From Lutimonas vermicola (GTDB lineage Bacteria > Bacteroidota > Bacteroidia > Flavobacteriales > Flavobacteriaceae), in the NCBI RefSeq assembly GCF_038433205.1, contig NZ_JBCDNA010000001.1:1054001-1118000 (forward strand): 64,000 nt of DNA. Reading direction: 5' to 3'. The position numbers and the translations under genes are program-made. Of this stretch, positions 53,313 through 62,351 are shown in pieces (position 1 is the stretch's first letter; each line of letters begins with the position of its first letter). The notes under the pieces are model-generated. The model did no database searches. It was not told the origin of the DNA and was given only the letters and a program-made list of their open reading frames with translations.

Positions 53313-53413
53313 AACCTTTTACGGAGGAACGCGATTGATGCTATTTTTTTCTATGAATGGCATCATAAAAATACTGTATATCATATTAATTAGAATGCCC
53401 TAGCCCTTCACTT

Positions 53414-53421
53414 TATGTTTG
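53414..53421 (+). promoter_or_regulatory. Candidate -7 box for the hydrolase-ABC operon
   Basis: TATGTTTG matches TAnnTTTG and lies 152 bases before the serine hydrolase start. A TTG or TTTG at -33 is not obvious. Confidence 0.4.
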
Positions 53422-53443
53422 TATCAAATTTAAACTAAAAATC

Positions 53444-53530
53444 ATGAGCACCTTAAACAATAGAAACATCAGGATTAAACTAAATGCCTCTAACGGCAAT
53501 GTGTGGAACAACAAAAGACGTTTCAGATAA
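53444..53530 (+). CDS. Possible 28-residue leader peptide
   Basis: MSTLNNRNIRIKL... ending NNKRRFR, encoded by 28 codons plus TAA. It starts 23 bases after a TAnnTTTG box and ends 35 bases before the serine hydrolase. No Cys, Ser/Thr-rich core or known leader motif is seen. It may be non-coding. Confidence 0.2.
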   Translation: MSTLNNRNIRIKLNASNGNVWNNKRRFR

Positions 53531-53565
53531 ACTATAAAACGAACAACAATATAAAATTAGATATT

Positions 53566-55167
53566 ATGAAAATTTTAAAAATATTCTGTTTAGCCTTATT
53601 ATGCTTAACAAATGTAATTGCCCAATCAAATGATGAAGCTCTTAATAATAAAATCAAATCTCTTGAAGAGAACTTTGAAAAGGTATTGAACGTTTCTAAA
53701 GCGGCTGGTTTTTCGGTTGCAATTGTTAAGGGCAATGATATCATTTATGCTAACGGATTTGGATTTAGTGACATTGAAAATAAAACTCCCGTAACCAGCA
53801 ACACGATTTTTGCCATCGGCTCATCCACTAAAGCTTTTACGGCGTCTTTAATGGGACTATTACGAGACCAAGGAAAAATCGATTTTGAAACCTCTCCAAG
53901 AACATATATTCCTGAATTGAAATTCTTTAATTCTGAAATGAACACTCAAATAACCATCAAAGATTTAATGACCCATCGGACAGGACTTCCGCGCCATTCA
54001 GCAGCCTGGAAAATGTTTCCAACCGAATCACAAGATGAGTTTTTGGCTCGAATAGCCTATCAGGAACCTGTTTATGACCTAAGATCAAAATTTCGATACA
54101 ACAACTTCATGTATTTTGTTCAAGGTGTTGTAGCGGAAAGACTTACAAGTAATAGTTGGGAATACAACATCAAAGAGAACCTGTTCAAACCCTTGCAAAT
54201 GGAAAATTCCAGTGCCAAGATTGAAGGATTAAAAAACAACAAAGAAGCAGCTGTTGGTTATTATTTTGAAAATGGTATAACCACTGAAATTGACTACAAA
54301 GATATTGGGATGATGAATCCGGCCGGAGGAATTAACAGCTCGGCGAACGACATGTCTAAATGGATGATTGCATGGTTAAATAACGGACAATACAACGGGA
54401 AGCAAATACTACCGGCGGCATATGTTAAAGAGGCAATGAGTTCACAAATGGTGATATCAGGAAGATTGCCAAGAGACTCCAATCCTGGCAGCTTTATGGC
54501 TAATTATGGCTACGGTTGGTTCCTTTCATCTTACAAAGGACATTATCGTGCAGATCATGGAGGAAATATTGATGGGTTCACGGCTAATGTAGCATTTTAT
54601 CCTGCAGATGATTTAGGCATTGTGGTATTGAGCAACCAGAACAGATCAGGTGTACCCCAGATCATCACAAATATTATTGCTGATCAATTTTTGGATATAC
54701 CTCAAACTGATTGGATCGGAAAGTTGGAAAAGCTAATCGAAAAACAAATGAAGACTGAAGAAGTCAAACCAATCGTTACCGCAGCAACTGCCCATAGTTT
54801 ATCTGAGTATAAAGGCTTGTACAGCCATAAAGGCTATGGAACTTATGAGGTTATTGTCAGGAATGATTCTTTGTTTGCCAATTTCCCCGCTTATACACAA
54901 TGGTTGAATCCTATCCACCCCAATGTATTTGAAACCTTTTATGTGCTTGATGATCAGGTTGATCCTCAGAGCAAAGGTAAGAGCATCAAGTTTGTGACAA
55001 ATTTCGAAGATAAAATTTCCGGCTCAGAAATTAAACTGGAAAGTACTTTAGATCCGATTGCCTTTGATCGAAGACCATTAGAGAGAAAATTAGCTTCAAA
55101 GAATCAGAAGCATTCCAAGGTGCATCCCAATCAATCAGACGGAATAGTCACAGCAAAAAGAAAATAA
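53566..55167 (+). CDS. Serine hydrolase (class C beta-lactamase fold) with C-terminal DUF3471-like domain
   Basis: A 533-residue exported protein. The ATG at 53566 opens a signal peptide (MKILKIFCLALLCLTNVIAQ); the frame itself is open from 53503. Catalytic motifs are GSSTKAF with Ser86-x-x-Lys89, FRYNNFMYFVQ (Tyr-x-Asn) and HGGNIDG. The C-terminal part (about 400-533), with a EYKGLYSHKGYG start and ESTLDPIAFDRR end, matches DUF3471. The family includes esterases, D-amino peptidases and beta-lactamase relatives. It is the first gene of a run with the ABC ATPase (21 bases downstream) and the permease fusion. Confidence 0.88.
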   Translation: MKILKIFCLALLCLTNVIAQSNDEALNNKIKSLEENFEKVLNVSKAAGFSVAIVKGNDIIYANGFGFSDIENKTPVTSNTIFAIGSSTKAFTASLMGLLRDQGKIDFETSPRTYIPELKFFNSEMNTQITIKDLMTHRTGLPRHSAAWKMFPTESQDEFLARIAYQEPVYDLRSKFRYNNFMYFVQGVVAERLTSNSWEYNIKENLFKPLQMENSSAKIEGLKNNKEAAVGYYFENGITTEIDYKDIGMMNPAGGINSSANDMSKWMIAWLNNGQYNGKQILPAAYVKEAMSSQMVISGRLPRDSNPGSFMANYGYGWFLSSYKGHYRADHGGNIDGFTANVAFYPADDLGIVVLSNQNRSGVPQIITNIIADQFLDIPQTDWIGKLEKLIEKQMKTEEVKPIVTAATAHSLSEYKGLYSHKGYGTYEVIVRNDSLFANFPAYTQWLNPIHPNVFETFYVLDDQVDPQSKGKSIKFVTNFEDKISGSEIKLESTLDPIAFDRRPLERKLASKNQKHSKVHPNQSDGIVTAKRK

Positions 55168-55188
55168 CAACCCTAAAAACAAACAGCC

Positions 55189-56073
55189 ATGAATACGTTG
55201 ACTATAGAAAATCTAACAAAAACCTATCCTAATGGTGTAAAAGCTTTAAATGGGATCAACCTGAAAATCACCAACGGTATGTTTGGGTTATTGGGCGCCA
55301 ATGGAGCAGGGAAATCCTCTTTGATGAGAACAATTGCTTCCTTACAAGAACCCAGTGAAGGAAGCATTATTTTTAACGAGGTTGATATAATTGCAAAACC
55401 TCAATACGTAAGGGAGAACCTGGGATATTTACCTCAGGAATTTGGGGTGTATCCCAAAATATCCGCCGAAAAATTATTGAATCATCTGGCAGTACTTAAA
55501 GGAATTTTAAACAAAAAGGATCGCAAAGAGCAGGTCTGTGCCTTATTACAACAGGTTAATTTATATCAGCACCGAAAAAAATCGGTGTATACTTTCTCAG
55601 GAGGAATGCGTCAGCGTTTTGGAATTGCACAAGCCCTATTGGCAAATCCACAAATTATAATTGTAGATGAACCAACTGCAGGGTTAGATCCTGAAGAGAG
55701 TAACCGATTTTTAAACTTATTAAGTGAGATAGGCGAAAATGTGATTGTCATTTTATCAACACACATTGTAGAAGATGTAAGAAACTTATGCCCTAAAATG
55801 GCCATACTTTCTGAAGGAGAAATTATTTCTCAAGGAAATCCCAAAAATCTGGTAGCAAATATCGAAGGGAAAATCTGGACCAAAATCATCCCTAAAGGAG
55901 ATATTGATTTGTTTAAAAAGGCCTTCAACGTAATTTCTACAAAATTGGTTTCCGGAGAAACTCAGATTAGAGTGTTGTCAGACCATAAACCTGAATCTGG
56001 TTTTGATATGATCAACCCAAATTTAGAAGATTTTTATTTTACAACATTATTCAATCATAATTCCAAAGCCTAA
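55189..56073 (+). CDS. ABC transporter ATP-binding protein
   Basis: A 294-residue cytoplasmic ATPase. Walker A is GANGAGKSS (~35-43), the Q loop is GYLPQEFGVYP, the signature is FSGGMRQRF, Walker B is IIIVDEPTAGLDPEE and the H loop is LSTHIVEDV. The C-terminal ~90 residues form a regulatory domain seen in peptide- and drug-exporting ABC-2 ATPases. It must pair with the permease fusion, which starts three bases downstream. Confidence 0.93.
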   Translation: MNTLTIENLTKTYPNGVKALNGINLKITNGMFGLLGANGAGKSSLMRTIASLQEPSEGSIIFNEVDIIAKPQYVRENLGYLPQEFGVYPKISAEKLLNHLAVLKGILNKKDRKEQVCALLQQVNLYQHRKKSVYTFSGGMRQRFGIAQALLANPQIIIVDEPTAGLDPEESNRFLNLLSEIGENVIVILSTHIVEDVRNLCPKMAILSEGEIISQGNPKNLVANIEGKIWTKIIPKGDIDLFKKAFNVISTKLVSGETQIRVLSDHKPESGFDMINPNLEDFYFTTLFNHNSKA

Positions 56074-56076
56074 ATT

Positions 56077-59000
56077 ATGTTTAAAAATTTATTACAATTC
56101 GAAGTTTTCTATCAGCTCAAGCAACGGGCCTTCCCAATATTTTCACTGCTATTTTTGGCATTAGGAGTATTTGTCGGCAGACAAGGGTACGTTCCACGAG
56201 GAATCAACTTTAACTCCGTATATCAAATATATTTTTACACCAGCCTTTTTACATTAGGCAGTGTGTTTATCATCATGTTTTTTGCCATTAGCGCAATGCT
56301 TAGAGATAAACAACACGATATGGAAGGATTAATTTACAGTTCTTCCATAACAAAGTCAGATTATTTCTGGAGTCGGTTTTTAGGGACATTTATATTTAGT
56401 GTACTGGCTTTTTCACCTTATCTATTGGGATATATATTGGGTAATCATTTTTCCGATTTAGATCCAGAGCGCATTGCAGAATTTCGATTAATGACCTACC
56501 TGCAACCATGGTTATATATTGTACTTCCAAACATTTTCATATGTGCTTCAATTATATTCTCTGTAAGTACATTAACTAAAAACAGCACAGCTACTTATGT
56601 AAGTGCGGTATTTGTTTATATGCTGTATTTTGTGAGTTCAATCTTTTTAAATTCACCATTGTTGGCACAAGCAGTTCCAGCTTCGCCTGAAAGTATGGCC
56701 ATTGCTGCTATTGCAGATCCATTTGGAATTGCTGCATTTTTTGAGCAGACGCAATATTGGACCCCTTTTCAAAAAAACACACAATTATTATCATTTTCCG
56801 GACTGTTTTTGATCAATAGGGTTATTTGGATTGCTATTGCTTTGGGGCTATTATTGATTACCTATTCAGTCTTCTCATTTAGAAAGATTACTAAAAAAGC
56901 AAAAAAAGAATCAAAACAGCGAACTGAAAAGTTTCAACCATTAACATATCGTCCCAAAAAGAGTGTGCACAATTTTAATGCACAAGTATTAGCATTCTTT
57001 TCACTTTTAAAATTAGAATTAAAAAATATTTTTAAAAGCCTTCCATTTGTTGCTGTTTTATTAATGTGGTTGTTTATTGTGTTCTCAAAGTTGTATTCAA
57101 CGGTAATTAGTGGTGGAGAATATGGCGTAAGTGTTTATCCTTTTACAAATCAACTAATAGACTTAATTGTTGATCCTCTGACCCTATTCAGCCTGATTTT
57201 GATCATTTTTTACAGTTCAGAAATCATATGGAAAGAGCGCAGTTTAAATTTCAACTTAATCGTAGATGCGACTCCGGTAAAAAACTGGGTGTTTTTTGTT
57301 TCGAAATTTACGGCATTGATTTTATTGCCAATGATATTAATTACTATTGGTGTCATGTTGTGCATGATTTTTCAAATTAGCTTAAACTACACAAACTTCG
57401 AATTTAATTTGTATGCTTCCTTATATTATCACTATGGGGTACAACTGATTGTGTTTTCTATGATTGCCTTATTTGTAAATAGTTTTGTGAAAAGCAAATA
57501 TATGGGAATGGGGATTTTCGGGATGATTGTTTTTTTAAGTTTGAAATCCAATATGCTTGGATTGGAACATCCACTAACAAGTCTTGGATTCATTCCAAGA
57601 GTTCAATACAATAATATGGATGGATTTAATGGGCTTTCAAACCTATATGATCATCTAGCCTTGTATTGGTTGGCTTTTGGTTTCTTATTGGCCCTTATCT
57701 CTTTTAAGATTTGGAATAGAGGTACAACTACCAAGTTATCTGTAAAGTTAAAGCAATTGAAATATGGTTGGACACCTCTTCAGAAAGTAACTTTCGCAAG
57801 TTGTATCTTACTCTTTGTTGGCGCAGGAAGTTTGGTTTTTTATAATATAAATATCGTTTCTGTGTATGAAACCTCTAATGATCATCTTGATTTCAAAGAA
57901 AATTATGAACGAAAATTCAAGAAATATGAGCGCTTAGACCGACCATCTCGTATATCGGTAAAAACCGAAGTGGCCCTCTTTCCAAAAGAGAGACTATATA
58001 CGGTTATTGCCAATGTAATTTTAAAAAATAATAGTGAGCAACCGCTGGCTGAAATTTTTATAACAGAAAGAGTTCCTCTGGAGAATGTCACTATGGAAAA
58101 GACTCGTTTACCGATCTACGATTCCATTTATGGAACGTATTTATTTAAATTTGATAAGCCTTTGCAACCCAATGATTCCGTAAGTTTTACGTATGAATTA
58201 AAAAAGGATTTAAAAGGCTATGAAGAAGATGTCTCAATTATAAGTAATGGCACTTATATCAATCGATTTAGTAGTTTTCAGCCAATTTTAGGTTATGCTG
58301 CAGGGCTAGAGATTTCAAATAAAACCAAGCGTAAAAAAAGAAATTTACCAAAACGTAAAGATGATAATAATTCAGATGCTCATATTGTATTAGAAGATTT
58401 TAAATTTGAAAAAGTGAGATTCGAAACTATTATCTCCACAGATAGTGATCAAATTGCCATTAGCTCTGGTAGTTTAATAAAAGAATGGTCTGAGAATAAC
58501 AGAAACTATTTTCACTATAAGTCTACTGATAAAATTATGCCTGTAGCCGGTTATTTTTCTGCAAAATATAAAACAAAGAAAACGAATTACAAAGGAATTT
58601 CAATAGAGCAATATTATGTTGAAGAACACGATTTTAATATCGAAAAAATTGAAAATAGTATAAAGCAAACATTGGATTACTGTCAGGATAATTTTGGGAC
58701 ATATCAATTTGACCATGTTCGAATAGCAGAAGTTCCGGCTCATTGGCCATTTGGAGGTTTTGCTCACCCTGGAGTTATAAGTATGACGGAGGACAGAATG
58801 TATTTATCAGATGTCAGTGATGATGAGACTTTTGATTTAGTAGCAAAGAGAACCATACATGAAGTCGCACATCAGTGGTGGGGACATACATTGTCGGCAA
58901 AACCTGTTGCAGGTGGTTCATTGTTTATAGAAGGATTTGCAAAATATACAGAAGCCGTTGTTTTAGAAAAAATGTATGGGAAAAGGGCATTATACACATT

Positions 59001-59637
59001 GAGTGAGAATGCTCGGAGCAGGTATTTTACGGGAAGAACATTTGAGGGAGATACAGAACCTCCGGTTTATAAAGTATTTGGACAGAGTTATATTTCATAC
59101 GGAAAAGCATTAACTGTAATGCTTGCCTTAAGAGATTTAATAGGTGAAGACAAAGTAAACAGAGCCCTAAAAACAATAACAGACAGACATCGTTCTGTCA
59201 ATAAATTAGAGGCCAATTCAATTGAGTTATTGGACGAAATTTATAAAGTAACTACTCAAAAACAACAGGGCCTTGTTGATGATTGGTTTAAAAAAGTAAT
59301 TACATATGATTTAGGAATTGAAGAAAGTTCCTATAAAAAATTGACAAATGGAACTTTTGAAATTACTTCAAAAATAAAGGCTAAACGCTTTGAAACATTG
59401 GAGAGTGGAGAGATCAAACAAATATCAATCAATGAACCCATTAGAATCGGAGTATTTACTGTACATCCTTCCACAGTAAAAGATGACAATACTATGTTGT
59501 ATTATGAATCGAACACTATTGACCAAGAAGAAACAATCATTAGGATCATTGTAAAAGAGTTGCCGGCATATATCGCCATAGACCCCTATGGTACAAGATC
59601 AGATGAGAATTTAGTTGATAATATAAGAAGTCTGTAA
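56077..59637 (+). CDS. ABC-2 permease fused to an M1-type (gluzincin) metallopeptidase domain
   Basis: A 1186-residue inner-membrane fusion. Residues 1-~540 form about 12 helices in two ABC-2 type permease halves (helices at 20-35, 55-72, 100-122, 145-165, and again from ~320). A helix at ~570-590 leads to an extracellular part (~600-1186) with the M1 zinc site HEVAHQWWGH (His928, Glu929, His932) and a third ligand Glu952 in FIEGFAKYTEA. The spacing to that Glu is 19 residues, one more than standard M1 (18). The GAMEN exopeptidase motif is replaced by GFAHPGVISMTE, so aminopeptidase action is doubtful. This architecture is known in Bacteroidetes genomes as an ABC permease/M1 fusion. A peptide exported by the pore could be cut on the outside. 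Confidence 0.9.
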   Translation: MFKNLLQFEVFYQLKQRAFPIFSLLFLALGVFVGRQGYVPRGINFNSVYQIYFYTSLFTLGSVFIIMFFAISAMLRDKQHDMEGLIYSSSITKSDYFWSRFLGTFIFSVLAFSPYLLGYILGNHFSDLDPERIAEFRLMTYLQPWLYIVLPNIFICASIIFSVSTLTKNSTATYVSAVFVYMLYFVSSIFLNSPLLAQAVPASPESMAIAAIADPFGIAAFFEQTQYWTPFQKNTQLLSFSGLFLINRVIWIAIALGLLLITYSVFSFRKITKKAKKESKQRTEKFQPLTYRPKKSVHNFNAQVLAFFSLLKLELKNIFKSLPFVAVLLMWLFIVFSKLYSTVISGGEYGVSVYPFTNQLIDLIVDPLTLFSLILIIFYSSEIIWKERSLNFNLIVDATPVKNWVFFVSKFTALILLPMILITIGVMLCMIFQISLNYTNFEFNLYASLYYHYGVQLIVFSMIALFVNSFVKSKYMGMGIFGMIVFLSLKSNMLGLEHPLTSLGFIPRVQYNNMDGFNGLSNLYDHLALYWLAFGFLLALISFKIWNRGTTTKLSVKLKQLKYGWTPLQKVTFASCILLFVGAGSLVFYNINIVSVYETSNDHLDFKENYERKFKKYERLDRPSRISVKTEVALFPKERLYTVIANVILKNNSEQPLAEIFITERVPLENVTMEKTRLPIYDSIYGTYLFKFDKPLQPNDSVSFTYELKKDLKGYEEDVSIISNGTYINRFSSFQPILGYAAGLEISNKTKRKKRNLPKRKDDNNSDAHIVLEDFKFEKVRFETIISTDSDQIAISSGSLIKEWSENNRNYFHYKSTDKIMPVAGYFSAKYKTKKTNYKGISIEQYYVEEHDFNIEKIENSIKQTLDYCQDNFGTYQFDHVRIAEVPAHWPFGGFAHPGVISMTEDRMYLSDVSDDETFDLVAKRTIHEVAHQWWGHTLSAKPVAGGSLFIEGFAKYTEAVVLEKMYGKRALYTLSENARSRYFTGRTFEGDTEPPVYKVFGQSYISYGKALTVMLALRDLIGEDKVNRALKTITDRHRSVNKLEANSIELLDEIYKVTTQKQQGLVDDWFKKVITYDLGIEESSYKKLTNGTFEITSKIKAKRFETLESGEIKQISINEPIRIGVFTVHPSTVKDDNTMLYYESNTIDQEETIIRIIVKELPAYIAIDPYGTRSDENLVDNIRSL

Positions 59638-59958
59638 CATACTATAAACCTGGCCCACATATAGTCCAACAATGGGGTCAGGTTATTTTAATGATACCTT
59701 ACATTGTATTAGTCCAGGACTTCAATCTACTGAGACAAATCTTAGGTCCATGTTTGCAAAGGCCCTTCCCCACTACCAGTATAAATCCATTTCCTTTTGA
59801 AGGACATATTTGCATTTCTGAAGCAATTTCCTCTTATACTGCCCTATTCCAAATGTTTCCAAACAGCTCCCTGTACATCTTAAAATCAACTGATCCCTTT
59901 TGACATCTTATCCTTAGCCGGGAGACACTAAATGGCGGCTACTTAAGTTTAAAGTTTC
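59638..59958. other. Intergenic region of 321 bases between convergent genes
   Basis: It separates the ABC-M1 fusion from the APC permease. Besides the hairpin at its left end, an open frame at 59691-59903 on the plus strand looks spurious. No other structure is recognised. Confidence 0.6.
59647..59690 (+). terminator. Terminator-like hairpin after the ABC-M1 fusion
   Basis: A 10-bp stem (59647-59656 with 59675-59684, one G-T pair) closes an 18-base loop and is followed by ATTTTA. The T-tract is weak. It lies ten bases after the stop codon. Confidence 0.55.
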
Positions 59959-61272
59959 CTAAGATGCAGCCCGCTTCTTTATAAATTTCATTGTAACATA
60001 GACAATACATATTACAGCAATAAAAATAATAGATGATATGACTTCCAATTTGCTTAAACTGGTTAGTAACCAGGTGATCGAGGCAATACCTATAAAGGGA
60101 ATGATCATACCACCAGGCACTTTAAACACCTTCTCATTGGTGTTTTTTTCTTTCAATCTTAATTTGATCATTGCTAAAACAACGACTAAATAAATAAGAA
60201 GTATGGCAGCACTTGCAAGTACGGCGAGTTGTTTAAAGCCACCGGATATCGAAAAAACAAAAATTAATCCCGAAAAGCAAATAATAGACCAGTACGGCGT
60301 GGCAAATTTTGGATGAAGTTTACCAAGGAACTTTGGAAACAGGCCATCGTTGGCACCGGCAAATAATATCCGCGGTGTATTCAATACATCCGAACTTACA
60401 GCGCCAAAACACGAAACTGCGGCGGCAAGCAGTAATATGGTACCACCCACTGGCCCAACAATTCTTTCGGCTACTGCTGCTAAGGGAGCATCCTTAAATA
60501 AATCCATATCGGCTCCTAAAATACCTTGAGTTACTGTTTGCAACAATAAATAAAGGATCAATACCAACCCTCCGCCAATCATGATACCAAAAGGGATGGT
60601 GCGTTTAGGGTTTTTGATCTCTCCACTTACCCCAAGTGCTGTTTCAAAACCGGCAAATGCAAAAAACAAAACAAGTGTGGCATTGCTAAAGGTATTGAGC
60701 GATGGTAAATGATCCCAGTGAAGGTTGCTTGAATTTATCAAGCTAAAGCCAAAGATGGCAATCGCAAATAACGGCAATAGTTTCATCAATGTGATTACTT
60801 TTATAAAAGCTACGCCTTCCCTGGCCCCGCGTACATTTGTCAAAACCAAAAAACCGATCAGTACAAAAAATAATAAGCCACGTATCCATGGATTTGAAAA
60901 TACAGGAAAAACCACTGACAGAGAGTCGGCAATAATATTCATCAATGCGGCACTTCCTAAAATACTCCAGCCAAAAACTGCCAGCCATGTCACGGTAAAA
61001 CCTGCAAAATCACCAAAGGCAGCCTCAACATAGGCATAACTTCCGCCGGTACTTGTAATTCGGGTGCCTATTTCGGCATAACAAAGCATAATGGCCGCCA
61101 TCATGATACCGCAAAACAGATAGGCATAAATACTGAACGCTCCTAATTCAACACCAACAATAGCCGGCAGCACAAAAATACCTGCGCCTACCGTTAAGTT
61201 GACAATATTAAGTGACAAACCGGTGATACCGACTACACGTTTTAATCCTTCATCCTTATTTGTAACGGCCAT
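59959..61272 (-). CDS. APC-family amino acid permease
   Basis: A 437-residue transporter with about 12 helices. LNIVNLTVGAGIFVLPAIVG is the unwound first helix of APC transporters, STGGSYAYVEAAFGDFAGF the third-helix region, and FFAFAGFETALGVSGEIKNPKRTIP the sixth. It imports or exchanges amino acids or amines; substrate unknown. It lies alone and converges with the ABC-M1 gene. Confidence 0.9.
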   Translation of the reverse strand: MAVTNKDEGLKRVVGITGLSLNIVNLTVGAGIFVLPAIVGVELGAFSIYAYLFCGIMMAAIMLCYAEIGTRITSTGGSYAYVEAAFGDFAGFTVTWLAVFGWSILGSAALMNIIADSLSVVFPVFSNPWIRGLLFFVLIGFLVLTNVRGAREGVAFIKVITLMKLLPLFAIAIFGFSLINSSNLHWDHLPSLNTFSNATLVLFFAFAGFETALGVSGEIKNPKRTIPFGIMIGGGLVLILYLLLQTVTQGILGADMDLFKDAPLAAVAERIVGPVGGTILLLAAAVSCFGAVSSDVLNTPRILFAGANDGLFPKFLGKLHPKFATPYWSIICFSGLIFVFSISGGFKQLAVLASAAILLIYLVVVLAMIKLRLKEKNTNEKVFKVPGGMIIPFIGIASITWLLTSLSKLEVISSIIFIAVICIVYVTMKFIKKRAAS

Positions 61273-61477
61273 GGTAGTTTTAGTTTAGCACTGTAAGATA
61301 TAAAAGTTAAATAGAAAAGGTGATTATTTATCGATCAGTTGATTTTAATGCAGCCTTGCCTTGCGGTTTTCCAGGTTGATGAGGCAACAATTTTTAACAT
61401 CAGAACTTTTAACGTTGTTCAGATAAAAAACCTGCTCCAATTTGAGAAACAAAACAACTTGTTTTGCCCCCTGATCT

Positions 61478-61957
61478 TTAGGTTTTATTTTTTTTACTCA
61501 TCTTGTTCATCCTTTTCGTCGCCTTTAAGTGATTCTCAGGATTTAAACAATAATCCAGCAAATATTGTATGGCCTGCTCCTGGATCTCCTCATCAGTAGA
61601 TTGCTTAATTGGTTCTTCAAGAACCGTTTTGGCCAAAGCTGAAAAGTATATCGTCAGAAGATCTTTATCATTTCCTGTCAGTAGAACTACTTCCTCGTCA
61701 AGAGAAAAAGTGTGTTCGGGAGTGCCTTCTATCCATTTGAACAGGTAGGTAAAGGTAGTTTTTCGAATCAGATCCTCCTCATCGATCGGATTGGTTAAAA
61801 GATAATTCGCGCATGAGAGTACTCTTTCTTCAGCATTTTTATAATCCTGTGCGGTCTTCAGGTTTTCAGGATTTAAGCCGAATAAATCCTGCGCATAACA
61901 ACTAACTGAAGATAAAATAAAGCTAAAGAAAATGAGAAAATAATGTATTGATTTCAT
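61478..61957 (-). CDS. Small secreted protein of unknown function
   Basis: A 159-residue protein with a signal peptide (MKSIHYFLIFFSFILSSVSCYAQ). The mature part is helical with no catalytic pattern (EERVLSCANYLLTNPIDEEDLI, DEEVVLLTGNDKDLLTIYFSALAKTV) and ends in a Lys-rich tail. I recall similar hypothetical proteins in flavobacteria but no assigned family. Single gene, 205 bases from the permease start. Confidence 0.72.
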   Translation of the reverse strand: MKSIHYFLIFFSFILSSVSCYAQDLFGLNPENLKTAQDYKNAEERVLSCANYLLTNPIDEEDLIRKTTFTYLFKWIEGTPEHTFSLDEEVVLLTGNDKDLLTIYFSALAKTVLEEPIKQSTDEEIQEQAIQYLLDYCLNPENHLKATKRMNKMSKKNKT

Positions 61958-62351
61958 AGGGTAACTAAATTCTTTTAAATTGATTTTTGTTCTGTTTTAT
62001 TAAGGTCAGTATGTTTATCGGTAGGGTTGTCAAGTAAATAAATATTTTTGGAATATTAGCTATGATCCTTTTTTTTAATCATTTTTTGTATAAAAATAAT
62101 ACCTGGAAGGGTGATCCTTTCGAATTCCTGTATTTTGAGAATTACAAAGAAAACAAAACTCAAACTGCCAGAGTTTCGATAATTTTAACTTTGTATTGTT
62201 CCATACTTATAATATTTTCTCCTAAAATTGTCTTACGTTGTTGCTATAAGAAGCCGGTTTACTGGTTACGATATGCGCTTTATATGATTGCTAAAAATAC
62301 ATAAAGCCCAATGATTACTGTTCTATTTCATGATGATCCGGTAATTTTCAT
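61958..62351. other. Intergenic region of 394 bases
   Basis: Lies upstream of the secreted-protein gene and downstream of the aldo/keto reductase. AT-rich. The open frame at 62062-62304 (plus) has no recognisable feature and I do not call it. I see no RNA gene or repeat. Confidence 0.6.

Larger units (their letters stand above)
53182..53565. other. Intergenic region of 384 bases upstream of the hydrolase-ABC operon
   Basis: It holds the second copy of the 33-base element (53280-53312), a TATGTTTG box (53414-53421) and a 28-codon ORF at 53444-53530 that starts 23 bases after that box. Nothing else is recognised. Confidence 0.7.

Noticed and set aside
59691..59903. 70-codon plus-strand frame after the ABC-M1 gene
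   Set aside because: Follows a terminator-like hairpin, shows no domain, and reads like random translation.
62062..62304. 80-codon plus-strand frame in the 61958-62351 gap
   Set aside because: Composition is that of AT-rich non-coding DNA and no family is recognisable.
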